From contig CAJXSO010000001.1 in the NCBI GenBank assembly GCA_913061505.1, positions 62,001-126,000 on the forward strand: a stretch of 64,000 bases of DNA, given 5' to 3'. The notes under the pieces were generated by a model. That model was not told the origin of the DNA, did not search any database, and saw only the letters and a program-made list of their open reading frames with translations. This document shows positions 52,616 to 61,057 of this stretch, piece after piece. This DNA is from an uncultured Lutimaribacter sp. (lineage in GTDB: Bacteria > Pseudomonadota > Alphaproteobacteria > Rhodobacterales > Rhodobacteraceae). A program made the position numbers and the translations under genes. The stretch's first letter is position 1. Every line of letters begins with the position of its first letter.

Positions 52616-53476
52616 TTAGCCCCGCGCCAGGGCCAGTGTCACCACGGTTGCGGCCACAATATCGGCCGCCGTGGCGCCGCGGCTTAGGTCGCATACCGGG
52701 CGGCGAAAGCCCTGCAAAATAGGGCCCAGCGCCTGTGCCCCTGCCAGCTCTTGGGCCAGCTTGTATGAAATATTGCCTGCATCCAGGTTAGGAAAGACCA
52801 AAACATTGGCTTGCCCATCGCCCAACCCCTTTTTGGCCGCCACCCGCGCATTCAGCGCGGCATCGGCCTGTATGGGCCCGGCAAAGCCTGTGGCCTGGGC
52901 GGCCTCGCGCACCTTTTCCACGCTGCTGCCCGCCCCGCTGCTGCCTGTGGAATACGACAGCAAGGCCACATCGGCCCGCCCCAACAGGGCCTGCCCCGTG
53001 GCCGCAGAGGCCCGCGCGATATCGGCCAGCTCGGCGGCGGTTGGATCCACGTTCAGCGCGCAATCGGCGAAAACCATCTGCCGCCCGTCGGGAAAGACCA
53101 TCAGGAAAAACGAGCTGGGGGTGGTCACATCTTCGGCCAGGCCAATGGCGATCGAGGCCGCCTCGATCACCTTTTTCGTCGGGGCATCGGCGCCTGCCAC
53201 CATGGCATCGGCCTCGCCCACAGCCACCATCGCCGCCGCCAAATACAACGGGCGCGCCAACATGCGTGCGGCAACCCCCTCTTTCAGGCCGCGCGCCGCA
53301 ACCAGGGCCGCCACATGGGCCGCGCTGGGCGCCTCGGGCAGGCGCAGGGGCTGGCACAGCCCTTGCTTGGCCAATTCGGCCATGGCCTCGGCCACGCGCG
53401 GCTCGTCTGCTTCGGGAAAGACAACGCGGGCGGGGTTGGCCCGTGCCGCGTTAAAAAAATTTTGCAATGCCAACAT
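52616..53476 (-). CDS. pta: Phosphate acetyltransferase, short form
   Basis: 286 residues. ARVVFPEADEPRVAEAM begins the PTA_PTB domain; ADAMVAGADAPTKKVIEAAS, SSFFLMVFPDGRQMVFADCA and ANVLVFPNLDAGNISYKLAQ are canonical blocks. About 35-40 residues normally present in the N-terminal half are absent, against a usual 320-340. Start ATG 53476 has a GGAGG upstream; extending to 53788 would run through the citrate synthase gene. It converts acetyl phosphate from Xsc to acetyl-CoA. It is the only minus-strand gene among plus-strand taurine and sulfite genes, with 33 bases to the divergent citrate synthase start. Confidence 0.88.
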   Translation of the reverse strand: MLALQNFFNAARANPARVVFPEADEPRVAEAMAELAKQGLCQPLRLPEAPSAAHVAALVAARGLKEGVAARMLARPLYLAAAMVAVGEADAMVAGADAPTKKVIEAASIAIGLAEDVTTPSSFFLMVFPDGRQMVFADCALNVDPTAAELADIARASAATGQALLGRADVALLSYSTGSSGAGSSVEKVREAAQATGFAGPIQADAALNARVAAKKGLGDGQANVLVFPNLDAGNISYKLAQELAGAQALGPILQGFRRPVCDLSRGATAADIVAATVVTLALARG

Positions 53477-53509
53477 GTATGCCTCCGTATGCAGTGAAAG
53501 GAGCCAGCT

Positions 53510-54643
53510 ATGACCGACGACGTCAAGATCAACCGTGGCCTGATAGGCGTGTATTTCGACCGATCCAGCGTAAGCCTGATTGATGGCGCGAAAGGCGAGC
53601 TTAGCTACCGTGGCTATTCCATCCATGATCTGGCCACCCATGCCAGCTTTGAAGAGGTGTCTTACCTGCTGATCCATGGCGAATTGCCCACTCCCGCCCA
53701 GCTGCAGGAATTTGACGCAGCCCTGAAAGCGGCCCGTCAGCTGCCAGATCAGATCTACGATATCATTCGCGCCTGCCAAGCGGGCCACCCGATGGATGTG
53801 CTGCGCACCGCCGTGTCTGCACTGGCCGCGCTAGAACCCGACAGCCAAACCGCCACCGCCGAGGGGTTTGTGCGCAACGGCATCCGCCTGACCAGCCAGG
53901 TGCCGATGATCATTGCCGCCCACGAGGCCATGCGCAACAACCGCACGCCCGTGGCCGCAGACCCCGCATTAAGCCATGCCGCCAATTGGCTGTGGATGCT
54001 GAAAGGCGAAAAACCCAGCGAAGATGCGGCGCGGCTGGCTGATGTTGATTTCATTTTGCACGCCGAACATGGATCAAACGCCTCTAGCTTTGCCGCGCGG
54101 GTTACGGTGGGCACGCAAACCAACCTGCATGGTGCCATCGTCACAGCTCTGTCTACGCTGGCCGGCCCCGCCCATGGTGGCGCGGCCGAAGATGTGATGA
54201 AAATGGTGCATGAAATCGGCACGCCGGACAATGCCGCCGCTTATGTCAAGGCCAAGCGCGCCGCGCGCGAACCTGTCACAGGGTTTGGCCACCGGGTGTA
54301 TCGCGCCGAAGATCCGCGCGCGCGCCACATGCGCGAAGGTGTGCGCCGCTTGGGCCAGGAAATGGGCGCGCCGGAATGGTATGAAATTCTGCAAGCCGTG
54401 GTCGAGGCCATGCAGCCCTATGCCCGCCACGGGCTGAACGTGAATGTCGATTTCTATTCCGGTGTGATCTACCAGCTGCATGGCATTCCCATGGATCTTT
54501 ATGTGCCCATCTTTGCCATCGGGCGCATGCCTGGCTGGGTGGTGCAATGCATGGAACAGCAGCAGTCAAATATCTTGCTGCGCCCGCTGACCGCCTACAA
54601 CGGCCCCGATGCGCGGCCTTGGGTTCCGCTGCAGGCGCGCTAA
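53510..54643 (+). CDS. Citrate synthase-family enzyme (citrate or 2-methylcitrate synthase type)
   Basis: 377 residues, shorter than the hexameric GltA type and close to the dimeric citrate/methylcitrate synthase type. Catalytic residues are present: His222 in AGPAHGGAAE, His261 in GFGHRVY and Asp314 in NVDFYSG; HAEHGSNAS (184-192) is also conserved. Start ATG 53510 has AAAGGAG 6 bases upstream. Between pta and soeA, it could condense taurine-derived acetyl-CoA with oxaloacetate. Whether it is the main citrate synthase, a paralogue or a methylcitrate synthase cannot be decided from this window. Confidence 0.82.
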   Translation: MTDDVKINRGLIGVYFDRSSVSLIDGAKGELSYRGYSIHDLATHASFEEVSYLLIHGELPTPAQLQEFDAALKAARQLPDQIYDIIRACQAGHPMDVLRTAVSALAALEPDSQTATAEGFVRNGIRLTSQVPMIIAAHEAMRNNRTPVAADPALSHAANWLWMLKGEKPSEDAARLADVDFILHAEHGSNASSFAARVTVGTQTNLHGAIVTALSTLAGPAHGGAAEDVMKMVHEIGTPDNAAAYVKAKRAAREPVTGFGHRVYRAEDPRARHMREGVRRLGQEMGAPEWYEILQAVVEAMQPYARHGLNVNVDFYSGVIYQLHGIPMDLYVPIFAIGRMPGWVVQCMEQQQSNILLRPLTAYNGPDARPWVPLQAR

Positions 54644-54706
54644 TTTGCCCACCACCGCTTGCCCCACAGCACAAGAGCGGCCACCATGCCGCCAGGGAGA
54701 GACAGG

Positions 54707-57517
54707 ATGAACCAGCCAAAGATAGATACCTCGCCCAAGGTTTCCGACGAGGTGCGCAAAACCACCTGCTATATGTGTGCCTGCCGCTGTGGAATTAACG
54801 TGCATATGAAAGCGGGCAAAATTGCCTATATCGAGGGCAACCGCGACCACCCCGTGAACAAGGGGGTTTTATGCGCCAAGGGCTCGGCCGGTATTATGCA
54901 GGTCAATGCCCCCTCGCGGCTGCGCGCACCGCTCAAGCGGGTGGGCCCAAGGGGCGCGGGCCAATTCGAGGAAATCAGCTGGGACGAGGCGCTGCAGATC
55001 GCCACATCTTGGCTGGCGCCGCTGCGCGAAACCGCCCCGGAAAAGCTGGCGTTTTTCACCGGGCGCGACCAGTCGCAATCGTTCACCGGCTGGTGGGCGC
55101 AGCAGTTTGGCACCCCGAATTTTGCCGCACATGGCGGGTTTTGTTCGGTCAATATGGCGGCTGCGGGCATTTATACCATGGGCGGTGCCTTTTGGGAATT
55201 TGGCCAGCCCGATTGGGACCACAGCAAATTGTTCGTGATTTTCGGCGTGGCCGAAGACCACGACAGCAACCCCATCAAAATGGGTATTGGCAAGCTAAAG
55301 GCGCGCGGTGCGCGGGTGGTGGGGGTGAACCCCATTCGCACCGGCTATAACGCGGTGGCCGATGATTGGTATGGTATCACCCCGGGCACCGATGGGCTGT
55401 TGATTTTGTCGCTGGTGCATCTGCTGCTGAAAGCAGGCCGTGTGGATCTCGATTATTTGGCCCGCTGGACCAACGCACCGGTGCTGGTGAATTGCACCGC
55501 CGGACATGCCGATTACGGCATGCTGCTGCGCGATAGCGAGGGCCGCGAAATGGTGATCGATCGCACCACCGGCCAGCCTGCCCCCTTTACCCAAAAGGGC
55601 CTGCGCCCCGATCTGGCTGCAAGCCACCAGCAAGATGGCATCACCTATCGGCCCGTGTTCCACCTGATGGCCGAGCGCTATCTCGATGACAGCTACGCCC
55701 CCGAGGCCGTGGCCGAGAAAACCGGCATCTCTGCCAGCCGCATCCGCGCATTGGCCGCCGAAATTGCCCGCGTGGCCTTTGACGAGGCGATCACGCTGGA
55801 CCAGCCATGGACGGATTTCCGCGGGGAAACCCATGCCAAAATGGTGGGGCGCCCTGTCAGTTTCCACGCCATGCGCGGTATCTCGGCCCATTCCAACGGG
55901 TTTCAGACCGCACGCGCGCTGCATATGCTGCAAATCTTGCTGGGCACGGTGGAAACACCCGGCGGTTTTCGCTTTAAACCGCCCTACCCAAAGCCCGCCA
56001 CAGCCCACCCAAAACCCCATTGCGGCGTTACCCCCGGGGCGCCGCTGGATGGCCCGCATCTGGGCTATGTGCAGGGCCCCGAAGACCTGTGCCTGCGCCC
56101 CGATGGCAGCCCAGCGCGGATCGACAAGGCCTATACTTGGGAAAACCCGATGTCGGCCCATGGGCTGATGCATATGGTCATTTCCAACGCACATGCGGGC
56201 GATCCCTATAAAATCGACACGCTGTTTATGTATATGGCCAATATGTCGTGGAACTCGTCGATGAACAGCGGTGGCGTGATGCAAATGCTGACCGACACCG
56301 ACGAAAACGGCGATTATGTGATCCCGCGCATCATCTATTCCGATGCCTATTCTTCGGAAATGGTGGCCTATGCAGACCTGATTTTGCCCGATACCACCTA
56401 TCTGGAACGCCACGATTGCATCAGCCTGCTCGACCGCCCGATTTGCGAGGCCGACGCCGCCGCCGATGCCATTCGCTGGCCCGTGGTCACGCCCGACCGC
56501 GATGTGCGCGGCTTTCAATCGGTGTTGCTGGATCTGGGGCACCGCCTGGGCCTGCCGGGCATGGTGGCCCCCGATGGCAGCCCCGCCTATCGCGATTACG
56601 CCGATTACATCGTCAATCACCAGCGCAAGCCCGGCATCGGCCCCCTGGCCGGATGGCGCACAGGCGGCGATGGGCGCGGCGCGCCAAACCCGGATCAGCT
56701 GCAAAACTACATCGACAATGGCGGCTTTTGGCTGGCCCATGTGCCGGCCGAGGCCAGCTATTTCAAACCCTGGAACGCAGATTACCAAAACTGGGCCGTG
56801 GGCATGGGCTTTTACGACAGCCCCCAGCCCTATCTGTTTCAGCTCTATGTCGAACCGCTGCGCAAATTCCAACGCGCAGCCGAAGGGCACGGGCCGCATC
56901 AACCGCCCGATCACCTGCGCCAGCGCATCGCCGAAACGCTAGATCCGCTGCCCATCTGGTACCCTCCCTTTAGCGATGCGCAGGTCGATACCGATGCCTT
57001 CCCCATCCACGCGCTCACCCAGCGCCCGATGGCGATGTATCACAGCTGGGGCAGCCAAAATGCCTGGCTGCGCCAGATCCACGGGATGAACCCGCTTTAT
57101 CTGCCCACCAACCTGTGGCAAAGCCACGGCTTTGGCGCGGGCGATTGGGCGCGTGTCACCTCGCCCCATGGCGAAATTACCGTGCCCGTGGCCCATATGG
57201 GCGCGCTGAACCCCAATACGATCTGGACATGGAACGCCATTGGCAAACGCCGGGGCGCATGGGCATTGGATGAAAAAGCCCCCGAAGCCACGCAGGGTTT
57301 TTTGCTAAACCACCTGATCCACGAATTGTTGCCCCCCAAAGGCGATGGCCTGCGCTGGGCCAATTCCGACCCGGTCACAGGCCAGGCCGCCTGGTTTGAC
57401 CTGCGCGTGCAGATCGAAAAAACCACGCCGCCCGCCCACAGCCTGCCCGCGCACCCCACCCAAGGCGCGCCGGTGCCGCAGGGCCCGCGTGATGTGGCCT
57501 GGAAGGTGGGCCAATGA
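54707..57517 (+). CDS. soeA: Sulfite dehydrogenase (quinone), molybdopterin catalytic subunit
   Basis: 936 residues of the DMSO-reductase superfamily. The N-terminal [4Fe-4S] motif is Cys21, Cys24, Cys28, Cys56, and GGFCSVN suggests Cys146 as molybdenum ligand. There is no twin-arginine signal, so it should work in the cytoplasm, as SoeA does and most relatives (PsrA, DmsA) do not. The order A-B-C beside xsc and pta supports oxidation of the sulfite released by Xsc. ATG 54707 follows AGGGAGAGACAGG. It starts 63 bases after the citrate synthase stop. Confidence 0.88.
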   Translation: MNQPKIDTSPKVSDEVRKTTCYMCACRCGINVHMKAGKIAYIEGNRDHPVNKGVLCAKGSAGIMQVNAPSRLRAPLKRVGPRGAGQFEEISWDEALQIATSWLAPLRETAPEKLAFFTGRDQSQSFTGWWAQQFGTPNFAAHGGFCSVNMAAAGIYTMGGAFWEFGQPDWDHSKLFVIFGVAEDHDSNPIKMGIGKLKARGARVVGVNPIRTGYNAVADDWYGITPGTDGLLILSLVHLLLKAGRVDLDYLARWTNAPVLVNCTAGHADYGMLLRDSEGREMVIDRTTGQPAPFTQKGLRPDLAASHQQDGITYRPVFHLMAERYLDDSYAPEAVAEKTGISASRIRALAAEIARVAFDEAITLDQPWTDFRGETHAKMVGRPVSFHAMRGISAHSNGFQTARALHMLQILLGTVETPGGFRFKPPYPKPATAHPKPHCGVTPGAPLDGPHLGYVQGPEDLCLRPDGSPARIDKAYTWENPMSAHGLMHMVISNAHAGDPYKIDTLFMYMANMSWNSSMNSGGVMQMLTDTDENGDYVIPRIIYSDAYSSEMVAYADLILPDTTYLERHDCISLLDRPICEADAAADAIRWPVVTPDRDVRGFQSVLLDLGHRLGLPGMVAPDGSPAYRDYADYIVNHQRKPGIGPLAGWRTGGDGRGAPNPDQLQNYIDNGGFWLAHVPAEASYFKPWNADYQNWAVGMGFYDSPQPYLFQLYVEPLRKFQRAAEGHGPHQPPDHLRQRIAETLDPLPIWYPPFSDAQVDTDAFPIHALTQRPMAMYHSWGSQNAWLRQIHGMNPLYLPTNLWQSHGFGAGDWARVTSPHGEITVPVAHMGALNPNTIWTWNAIGKRRGAWALDEKAPEATQGFLLNHLIHELLPPKGDGLRWANSDPVTGQAAWFDLRVQIEKTTPPAHSLPAHPTQGAPVPQGPRDVAWKVGQ

Positions 57518-57578
57518 CCCACCGCCCAAGCCGCCGCCGCCACCCCCCGAAAACAGCCGCTTCGCAAAGGTGCCGCAC

Positions 57579-58343
57579 ATGACCCAGCTGCCCACCACCA
57601 CAACCCGCAAATTGGGCCTTGTCATCGATCTGGATACATGCGTGGGTTGCCATGCCTGCGTGATTTCCTGCAAAGGCTGGAACACCGAAAACTATGGCGC
57701 GCCCTTGGCCGATGAAGATGCCTATGGCGCCAACCCGGTGGGCAGTTTCTTGAACCGGGTGCACAGCTTCGAGGTGACACCCGCAGATGATGCCCCGCCC
57801 AGCTTGGTGCATTTTCCAAAATCCTGCCTGCATTGCGACAATGCCCCTTGCGTCACCGTCTGCCCCACTGGTGCCAGCTACAAGCGGGTGGAAGACGGCA
57901 TTGTGCTGGTGAATGAAAGCGCCTGTATCGGCTGCGGGCTATGCGCATGGGCCTGCCCCTATGGCGCGCGCGAATTAGACCCGCGCGAAAAGGTGATGAA
58001 AAAATGCACCCTGTGCGTAGACCGCATTTATAACGAAAACCTGCCCGAGGAAGACAGGGTGCCCGCCTGCGTGCGCACCTGCCCGGCGGGTGCGCGCCAT
58101 TTTGGCGATCTGGGCGACAGCGAAAGCGCCGTCAGCCAGCTGGTGGCCCAGCGCGGTGGCTTTGATCTGATGCCCGAGATGGGCACGCAGCCGGTGAACA
58201 AATACCTGCCCCCGCGCCCCAAAGACCAATTGCAAGAAACCGATATTCTGGCCCCGTTCCTGGCGCCTGTCACCGACACCAGCCAGGGCTTTTTGGGCTG
58301 GCTTGATCGCGCGCTTTCCGCCCTGCCCGGCGCCAAGGAGTAA
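57579..58343 (+). CDS. soeB: Sulfite dehydrogenase iron-sulfur subunit
   Basis: 254 residues with 16 cysteines arranged for four [4Fe-4S] clusters: Cys21/24/27/31, Cys83/86/91/95, Cys116/119/122/126 and Cys143/146/164/168. This DmsB/PsrB-like ferredoxin passes electrons from SoeA to the membrane anchor SoeC. ATG 57579 follows AAAGG. A long in-frame reading back to 57345 overlaps soeA in another frame and is rejected. It ends 3 bases before soeC. Confidence 0.9.
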   Translation: MTQLPTTTTRKLGLVIDLDTCVGCHACVISCKGWNTENYGAPLADEDAYGANPVGSFLNRVHSFEVTPADDAPPSLVHFPKSCLHCDNAPCVTVCPTGASYKRVEDGIVLVNESACIGCGLCAWACPYGARELDPREKVMKKCTLCVDRIYNENLPEEDRVPACVRTCPAGARHFGDLGDSESAVSQLVAQRGGFDLMPEMGTQPVNKYLPPRPKDQLQETDILAPFLAPVTDTSQGFLGWLDRALSALPGAKE

Positions 58344-58346
58344 GCC

Positions 58347-59216
58347 ATGCATCCCGCACCCTCGATTATTGTTTTTACCACGCTTTCGGGCCTTGGCTTT
58401 GGCTTGATGGCATTCTTGGGGCTGGGCCTGCCCGGCTCGACCGGCTGGGTGGCGCTGGCGTTTTACGTGATTGCCTATGCGCTGGCCTGCGGCGGGCTGG
58501 TTGCTTCGGCCTTTCATCTGGGCCACCCCGAACGGGCCTTGCGGGCCTTTAGCCAATGGCGCAGCAGCTGGCTGAGCCGCGAGGCGTGGCTGGCTGTGCT
58601 GACGCTGCTGGTGGTGGGCATTTTTGCTGCAGGCCGGGTGTTTTGGGGCCAGCTCTGGCAGCCCTTGGGCTGGCTGGGGGCGGCGCTGGCACTGGCCACT
58701 GTGTATAGCACCTCGATGATCTATGCCAGTTTGGCCGCCATTCCACGCTGGCATGGGCCCCTGACCCCGCTGCATTTTCTTAGCCTGTCTTTGGCAGGTG
58801 GCGCGCTGCTGGCGGGCCAGGTGGGCGCCGCCCTGCCGCTGCTGGCGCTGGCTGCGGGGGTGCAATTGGTGGTATGGATGCAGGGCGATGGCGCCTTGGC
58901 ACGGTCAGGTACAACCATGGCCAGCGCCACGGGGCTGCAGGGCGGGGCCGTGCGCGCCTTTGAGCCGCCCCATACCGGCACAAACTACCTGCTGCGCGAA
59001 ATGGTGCATATCGTCGGGCGCAAACACGCAGCCCGGCTGCGGGTTTTGACACTGATCTTGGGCTTTGGCCTGCCCATGGTGCTGCTGGTGCTGCCCTTTA
59101 ACCATTGGTTGGGGCTGCTGGCGGTGCTGACCCATGTGCTGGGTATTTTCGCCTCGCGCTGGTTGTTTTTTGCCCAAGCCGAGCATGTTGTGGGCCTGTA
59201 TTACGGCAAGCGCTAG
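58347..59216 (+). CDS. soeC: Sulfite dehydrogenase membrane anchor (DmsC-like)
   Basis: 289 residues with about eight hydrophobic segments. The N-terminus MHPAPSIIVFTTLSGLGFGL and ASAFHLGHPERALRAFSQWR with SSWLSREAW are hallmarks of the DmsC family that docks the iron-sulfur subunit and reduces or oxidises quinone. In SoeABC it delivers sulfite electrons to the quinone pool. It is the last gene of the cluster and is followed by a 13-base tandem repeat and the convergent DUF1523 gene, with no canonical terminator. Confidence 0.88.
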   Translation: MHPAPSIIVFTTLSGLGFGLMAFLGLGLPGSTGWVALAFYVIAYALACGGLVASAFHLGHPERALRAFSQWRSSWLSREAWLAVLTLLVVGIFAAGRVFWGQLWQPLGWLGAALALATVYSTSMIYASLAAIPRWHGPLTPLHFLSLSLAGGALLAGQVGAALPLLALAAGVQLVVWMQGDGALARSGTTMASATGLQGGAVRAFEPPHTGTNYLLREMVHIVGRKHAARLRVLTLILGFGLPMVLLVLPFNHWLGLLAVLTHVLGIFASRWLFFAQAEHVVGLYYGKR

Positions 59217-59220
59217 GCGC

Positions 59221-59259
59221 GCGCCTATTTCCCGCGCTAATTTCCGGCGCCTATTTCCC
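59221..59259. repeat. Three tandem copies of a 13-base unit
   Basis: Units GCGCCTATTTCCC (59221-59233), GCGCTAATTTCCG (59234-59246) and GCGCCTATTTCCC (59247-59259) lie head to tail; first and third are identical. The third copy contains the stop codon of the minus-strand DUF1523 gene (59251-59253), and the first starts 4 bases past the soeC stop. A small expansion of a gene end by slippage is the simplest explanation. Confidence 0.8.
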
Positions 59260-59898
59260 GCGGTTGCGCCCCCACCAACGGCGCAGCCGCCCGCGCCCCT
59301 CGGCCAGGCTGTCGGCCGCCGCATCGAAGCCTTCTTCGATATCGTCCAACACCGGGTCGATCCGCGCCGCACGAAAGCGCAGCCAGCGCACCCGAATGGC
59401 CCAGAATACCGCAAAAAGCACCAATAAGATCAGCCCGCTGACCCAAGGGATGATGCGCACATCTGGCCCGGCCACAGGCCGGATGGCCACGGCATTTGGG
59501 AAAATCGACAGGTATTCGTTGCGCCACCCATAATGCGTAACCGCCACCCATTCAGGCGCGGCCTTGGTAGAGATGGCATCGTTTGCCTCGGTATAAAGCG
59601 TGGCTGTGTCGAATTTGAAATACGGGGGCCAGTTCCAGCCGGTGTCTTCATTGCGATAGACCATGGCGCGGCCGTCTGGGTTGACCGCCTGAATGAACTG
59701 CACATCGCGGCTGGTTTGGGTGGCGGGCTGGCTATCTGGGGTTGTCCAGAAAATCCGCGTCCAATCGCCCAGCTCTTGGCGCTCTTCATAGGTGTTGACG
59801 ATGCGCACAATGTCGTGCTGCGGCAAGGTGTAGTGCAAAAAACCTGCCACCAGCAGCAGCAAAAACGCCCGCAGCCCCCATTTAACCCAACCCATCAC
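59251..59898 (-). CDS. DUF1523-family membrane protein
   Basis: 215 residues. An N-terminal membrane segment (approx. 5-24) is followed by HDIVRIVNTYEERQELGDWT, then DVQFIQAVNPDGRAMVYRNE and GWNWPPYFKFDTATL, the DUF1523 core. A second membrane segment lies near 145-165 and the C-terminus is basic. The family is found mainly in Rhodobacterales and has no known function. ATG at 59898 or the adjacent second Met codon may be used. It is convergent with soeC. Confidence 0.82.
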   Translation of the reverse strand: MMGWVKWGLRAFLLLLVAGFLHYTLPQHDIVRIVNTYEERQELGDWTRIFWTTPDSQPATQTSRDVQFIQAVNPDGRAMVYRNEDTGWNWPPYFKFDTATLYTEANDAISTKAAPEWVAVTHYGWRNEYLSIFPNAVAIRPVAGPDVRIIPWVSGLILLVLFAVFWAIRVRWLRFRAARIDPVLDDIEEGFDAAADSLAEGRGRLRRWWGRNRGK

Positions 59899-60049
59899 AT
59901 GGCTCCTTCGTTATCGGCCAGGCCCCAGGCAGGCCGGCCATGCTGTTCTAGATAATCATCGCAGGATTGACCACAATGCTTTGGCGGCAAATCAACGCGG
60001 CTTGCCCTGCGCGGCACTTGTGCCATCATAGCCCAAAAAGGAGCGCCCC

Positions 60050-61057
60050 ATGACAGCCACCCCCGGCCCATTGAACCTGATCACCGATATCGCCGGCCTA
60101 AAGGTGGGCAACGCCCAAGATGCCGCCATCAAGACCGGCGTCACGGTTTTAACCGCCGATCGCCCCTTTGTGGCCGGGGTGCATGTGATGGGCGGCGCGC
60201 CGGGCAGCCGCGAAACCGAGCTGCTGGCCCCAGATAAAACCGTGGCCGAGGTAGATGCGCTGGTGCTGTCGGGCGGCTCGGCCCTGGGGCTGGATGCAGC
60301 CTCGGGCGTGGCCAATGCGCTGCGCGCCGCCGGGCGCGGCTTTGCCGTGGGGGCGCAGCGCGTGCCAATTGTGCCCGCTGCGATTATTTTCGATCTGATC
60401 AACGGCGGGCGCAAAGACTGGGCCGACAACCCATACCCCGCGCTGGGGGCGGCGGCGCTGGCAAATGCCGGGCCGCGTTTTGACATCGGCAGCTTTGGCG
60501 CCGGCACCGGGGCGACGACGGCCAATTTCAAAGGCGGGCTTGGATCGGCCTCGGTGGTGTTGCCATCGGGGCACCGGGTGGGCGCCTTGGTGGTTGTGAA
60601 TGCTTTGGGCTCGGCCGTGGTGGGCGATGGCCCGCATTTTTGGGCGGCACCTTTTGAACTGGGGGCCGAATTTGGCGGGCATGGGGTGGCGGCAGACTAT
60701 CCCAACACCCATGTGCCCCACACAAAGCTGGCAGCCCACGCCAATACCACCATCGGCATCGTGGCCACCGATGCCGTGCTGGATAAGGCGGGCTGCACCC
60801 GGCTGGCCACGGCCGCCCAAGATGGGCTGGCACGCGCTTTGGTGCCGGCCCATACGCCGATGGATGGCGATCTGGTCTTTGCCCTGTCTACCGCCGCGCA
60901 GCCCCTGCAAAACGGCCTGGCCGATGTGTTAACCCTGGGCCACGCGGCAGCCACCTGCATGGCCCGCGCCATTGCCCGCGCGATCTATGCCGCCAGCCCC
61001 GCGGCGGATGACAGCCAGCCCTGCTGGGCCGCGCGCTATGGCACGCGCGGGGGCTAG
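60050..61057 (+). CDS. P1-family (DmpA/BapA-like) aminopeptidase
   Basis: 335 residues. GLKVGNAQDA near the N-terminus, VDALVLSGGSALGLDAASG and ANTTIGIVATDAVLDKAGC match the P1 family; in DmpA, self-cleavage occurs before a Ser/Thr within the N-T-T-I-type segment, creating the nucleophile. Substrates in the family are beta-peptides or D-/L-amino-acid amides. An AAGGAG precedes the ATG. It is divergent from the DUF1523 gene and overlaps the downstream hydrolase gene tail-to-tail by 4 bases. Confidence 0.82.
   Translation: MTATPGPLNLITDIAGLKVGNAQDAAIKTGVTVLTADRPFVAGVHVMGGAPGSRETELLAPDKTVAEVDALVLSGGSALGLDAASGVANALRAAGRGFAVGAQRVPIVPAAIIFDLINGGRKDWADNPYPALGAAALANAGPRFDIGSFGAGTGATTANFKGGLGSASVVLPSGHRVGALVVVNALGSAVVGDGPHFWAAPFELGAEFGGHGVAADYPNTHVPHTKLAAHANTTIGIVATDAVLDKAGCTRLATAAQDGLARALVPAHTPMDGDLVFALSTAAQPLQNGLADVLTLGHAAATCMARAIARAIYAASPAADDSQPCWAARYGTRGG

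Noticed and set aside
52616-53476. pta as a pseudogene because of its short length
   Set aside because: The frame is intact, the Shine-Dalgarno site is strong and conserved blocks are complete; a compact form is more likely.
52616-53788. Longer 390-codon version of pta
   Set aside because: It would overlap 279 bases of the citrate synthase gene on the opposite strand; the added N-terminus has no Pta similarity, and the internal ATG has an excellent GGAGG.
55295-56914. 539-codon minus-strand open frame opposite soeA
   Set aside because: His/Gly/Ala-rich translation without motifs; soeA on the other strand carries all the conserved residues.
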